Positions 62,854 to 64,000 of a DNA stretch of 64,000 nt are shown piece after piece. The first letter of the stretch is position 1, and each line of letters opens with the position of its first letter. Source of the stretch: Fervidicoccaceae archaeon (lineage in GTDB: Archaea; Thermoproteota; Thermoprotei_A; Sulfolobales; Fervidicoccaceae); contig JAVYOA010000002.1 in NCBI GenBank assembly GCA_038734945.1, forward strand, positions 124,001 through 188,000, in the 5' to 3' direction. The translations under genes and the position numbers were made by a program. The notes under the pieces were generated by a model that was not told the origin of the DNA, did not search any database, and saw nothing but the letters and a program-made list of their open reading frames with translations.

Positions 62854-63153
62854 TTAATTTGTTTTATCCGATGAAATGAGCTCCTTAAGCTTCTTGTATT
62901 CCTCAAGAAAGAGCTTACCCTTCTCTGTAATGTAGACCTTGCTGTCAATAATCAAATGTCCTTCCCTTTCAAGTTGCTTGAGATATTTCATCATTATCTT
63001 ATAATCCAGTAGGGCCCTGTTTGCTAGATGTGTCAGTTTTATGCCATCACTCGGTATTGATGAAAGAATGTCATATATTATTTCCAAATAATTACGTTTC
63101 TGTCTGAGCGGTATTTGCGAGCTTTCCACAAAGTTGATCCTTCTTTCCTCCAT
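62854..63153 (-). CDS. Winged-helix transcription regulator (HTH_45-like)
   Basis: About 100 residues. LRQKRNYLEIIYDILSSIPSDGIKLTHLANRALLDYKIMMKYLKQLEREGHLIIDSKVYITEKGKLFLEEYKKLKELI is a single winged helix followed by a C-terminal dimerisation helix, like small crenarchaeal regulators. GAGGGGT lies six bases before the ATG at 63153 (another ATG at 63156); an upstream ATG at 63189 lacks an SD. Monocistronic; target unknown. Confidence 0.84.
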   Translation of the reverse strand: MEERRINFVESSQIPLRQKRNYLEIIYDILSSIPSDGIKLTHLANRALLDYKIMMKYLKQLEREGHLIIDSKVYITEKGKLFLEEYKKLKELISSDKTN

Positions 63154-63266
63154 CATGAGACCCCTCATGTTTTTGTAACAGTAGCTCAATTACAGATTGT
63201 GTTCTACATAGATATAAAAAATATCAATGTACATGGTATTTTTCACAATAAGTAAAAGTAATATAT

Positions 63267-63689
63267 TTATATTTTCTCTAGAAAATCAAGCGAATAGGCT
63301 TTCTCCGCATCTTCCCTTGTAACTTTCACTCCTCCACTTTCCATTCTTGTTGCCGAATCTAAAGGTACAAGCCTCCATCCCTGCTTTCTATCGAAATATA
63401 CTGCTATTAATCCAATTGCGTTTGAGCCTGCCCTCTTTACCCATTCCAGAACCTTCTCGACCTGATGCTTTTCTATGTAAACAGCATTACTGCTTCTTCT
63501 CGTTTTCACTTCAATAACGAGGATCCTGTTGTTCTTTGCAGCTATTATGTCAGGCTGATAGGTTTTCTTTGCCTTGGCTCCGCTTGCTGGTGCCCTTATT
63601 GTTGCATAACCCATATCCCAGAGCTTCCTGACCAGATCCCTCTCCTTCTGAAATCCCCTTCTTCTGTTCTTTCTGTGATAGTCGCTCAT
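63267..63689 (-). CDS. hjc: Holliday junction resolvase Hjc
   Basis: 140 residues. GFQKERDLVRKLWDMGYATIRAPASGAK, YQPDIIAAKNNRILVIEVKTRRSSNAVYIEKHQV carries the E...(S)...PD...E-x-K nuclease motif of Hjc; ending GGVKVTREDAEKAYSLDFL. It cleaves four-way junctions symmetrically. The ATG at 63689 is preceded by GTGA; the GTG at 63698 is inside that SD. PINA, its known partner in Sulfolobus, is nearby. Confidence 0.95.
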   Translation of the reverse strand: MSDYHRKNRRRGFQKERDLVRKLWDMGYATIRAPASGAKAKKTYQPDIIAAKNNRILVIEVKTRRSSNAVYIEKHQVEKVLEWVKRAGSNAIGLIAVYFDRKQGWRLVPLDSATRMESGGVKVTREDAEKAYSLDFLEKI

Positions 63690-63717
63690 TTTTTTCACAC
63701 TATAAAATAATTTTATG

Positions 63718-64000
63718 TTATTTTTGTTCCTGTTCTCTCTTTATCATTTCCTCTACTATATCATAGCCATATATAGCTTTAAGCTGCTCTCTTCCTTCCT
63801 TTGTAATCATTCTTGGAGACCATGGAGTTGATAAGTCTAACTCTACCCTAACATCTTTTGCCTCTGGGACTCTGTTCCTTATTTCGTCCTCCACGGCAGA
63901 AGATAAACTAGTCATTAGGGGACAAAAGGCTGTTGTTAGACCTAATCTTATGAAGACGTCTCCCTCGTCGCTTATTTTCAGTTCATAAATCAGGCCAAGA
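63718..64000 (-). CDS. DUF59 (MIP18/SufT-like) iron-sulfur assembly protein, N terminus outside window
   Basis: The frame is open to the right edge, so the true start is beyond 64000; a start at 63915 would cut the domain. Visible: LIYELKISDEGDVFIRLGLTTAFCPLMTSLSSAVEDEIRNRVPEAKDVRVELDLSTPWSPRMITKEGREQL, the DUF59 core with the conserved cysteine in FCPL and the WSPRMITKEGREQL motif. Such proteins help to deliver Fe-S clusters. About 94 residues are seen; the family is 100-130 long. Confidence 0.9.
   Translation of the reverse strand, partial: LGLIYELKISDEGDVFIRLGLTTAFCPLMTSLSSAVEDEIRNRVPEAKDVRVELDLSTPWSPRMITKEGREQLKAIYGYDIVEEMIKREQEQK

Noticed and set aside
1-64000. CRISPR arrays, insertion sequences, integrated elements, toxin-antitoxin pairs
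   Set aside because: No spaced direct repeats, transposase, integrase or toxin motifs were seen on either strand; base composition is even apart from the tRNA and the spacer at 38844-39145.

Overview
The window comes from a thermophilic archaeon of the Thermoproteota (crenarchaeal) type. This rests on gene content: aEF-2, the Rrp4/Rrp41/Rrp42 exosome with SBDS, a Brix protein and archaeal prefoldin beta, Kae1/Bud32/Pcc1, PINA and Hjc, class I LysRS, TmcA, and the archaeal lipid enzymes (prenyl synthase, geranylgeranyl reductase, UbiA-type transferase). Translation signals agree: GGTGA-type Shine-Dalgarno (SD) sequences 4-9 bases before the start and very frequent TTG and GTG starts. By eye the DNA is about 40 % G+C, with AT-rich spacers. 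I cannot name genus or order. The DNA is gene-dense; I see no insertion sequence, prophage, CRISPR array or rRNA gene. Both ends cut a gene.

Layout. 1-352: start of a PLP-dependent decarboxylase. 412-10299: an eleven-gene complex I-like operon (nuoA-B-C-D-H-I-J-K-M-L-N) with no NuoE/F/G. 10418-12628: aEF-2. 12792-19791: RNA-processing and folding superoperon, transcribed SBDS, Rrp4, Rrp41, Rrp42, eL43, Brix, Pcc1, a KaiC-like ATPase, prefoldin beta, DUF3194, DHH protein. 19988-22724 (plus strand): eS24, eS31 (56 codons), Kae1, Bud32, ITP/XTP pyrophosphatase, followed by a C/D box sRNA. 22804-26680: permease, tRNA-Ile(GAU), UPF0147, ETF alpha and beta. 26961-30756 (plus): FixC, FixX, primase large subunit, HAD phosphatase, prepilin-like protein. 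30811-35432: metallopeptidase-like protein, lipid enzymes, site-2 protease, protein disulfide oxidoreductase. 35598-40513: regulator, GPN GTPase, AmmeMemoRadiSam-type radical SAM enzyme with a second radical-SAM-like protein that has lost the cluster motif, UPF0248, a structured spacer, and a Cys-rich orphan. 40611-43332: two-part lipoate ligase and LysRS. 43355-52464: A-ATPase C and H-like subunits, TrmI, TmcA, Cdc48, NfeD protease, SPFH protein. 52676-64000: small unknowns, winged-helix regulators, nicotinate phosphoribosyltransferase, apgM, Nnr repair enzyme, PINA, AIM24, UbiA transferase, Hjc and a partial DUF59 protein.

How the genes fit together. Most of the window is core information processing and membrane energetics. 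The Nuo-like module, the ETF/FixCX set and two A-ATPase subunits concern electron flow and ion gradients; the electron donor of the Nuo module is not encoded here. Pcc1 with Kae1-Bud32 gives three KEOPS subunits for tRNA t6A, and TrmI and TmcA add further tRNA modification. Three lipid genes in two places cover chain synthesis, second prenyl transfer and double-bond reduction.

The points most likely to be new are: (1) a 302-bp gene-free stretch (38844-39145) that folds on paper into a three-way junction ending in a T-run; (2) the cluster-less radical SAM paralogue next to its intact relative; (3) the C/D box sRNA in the 79-bp gap at 22725-22803; (4) the orphan with four clustered cysteines at 39146-40513.
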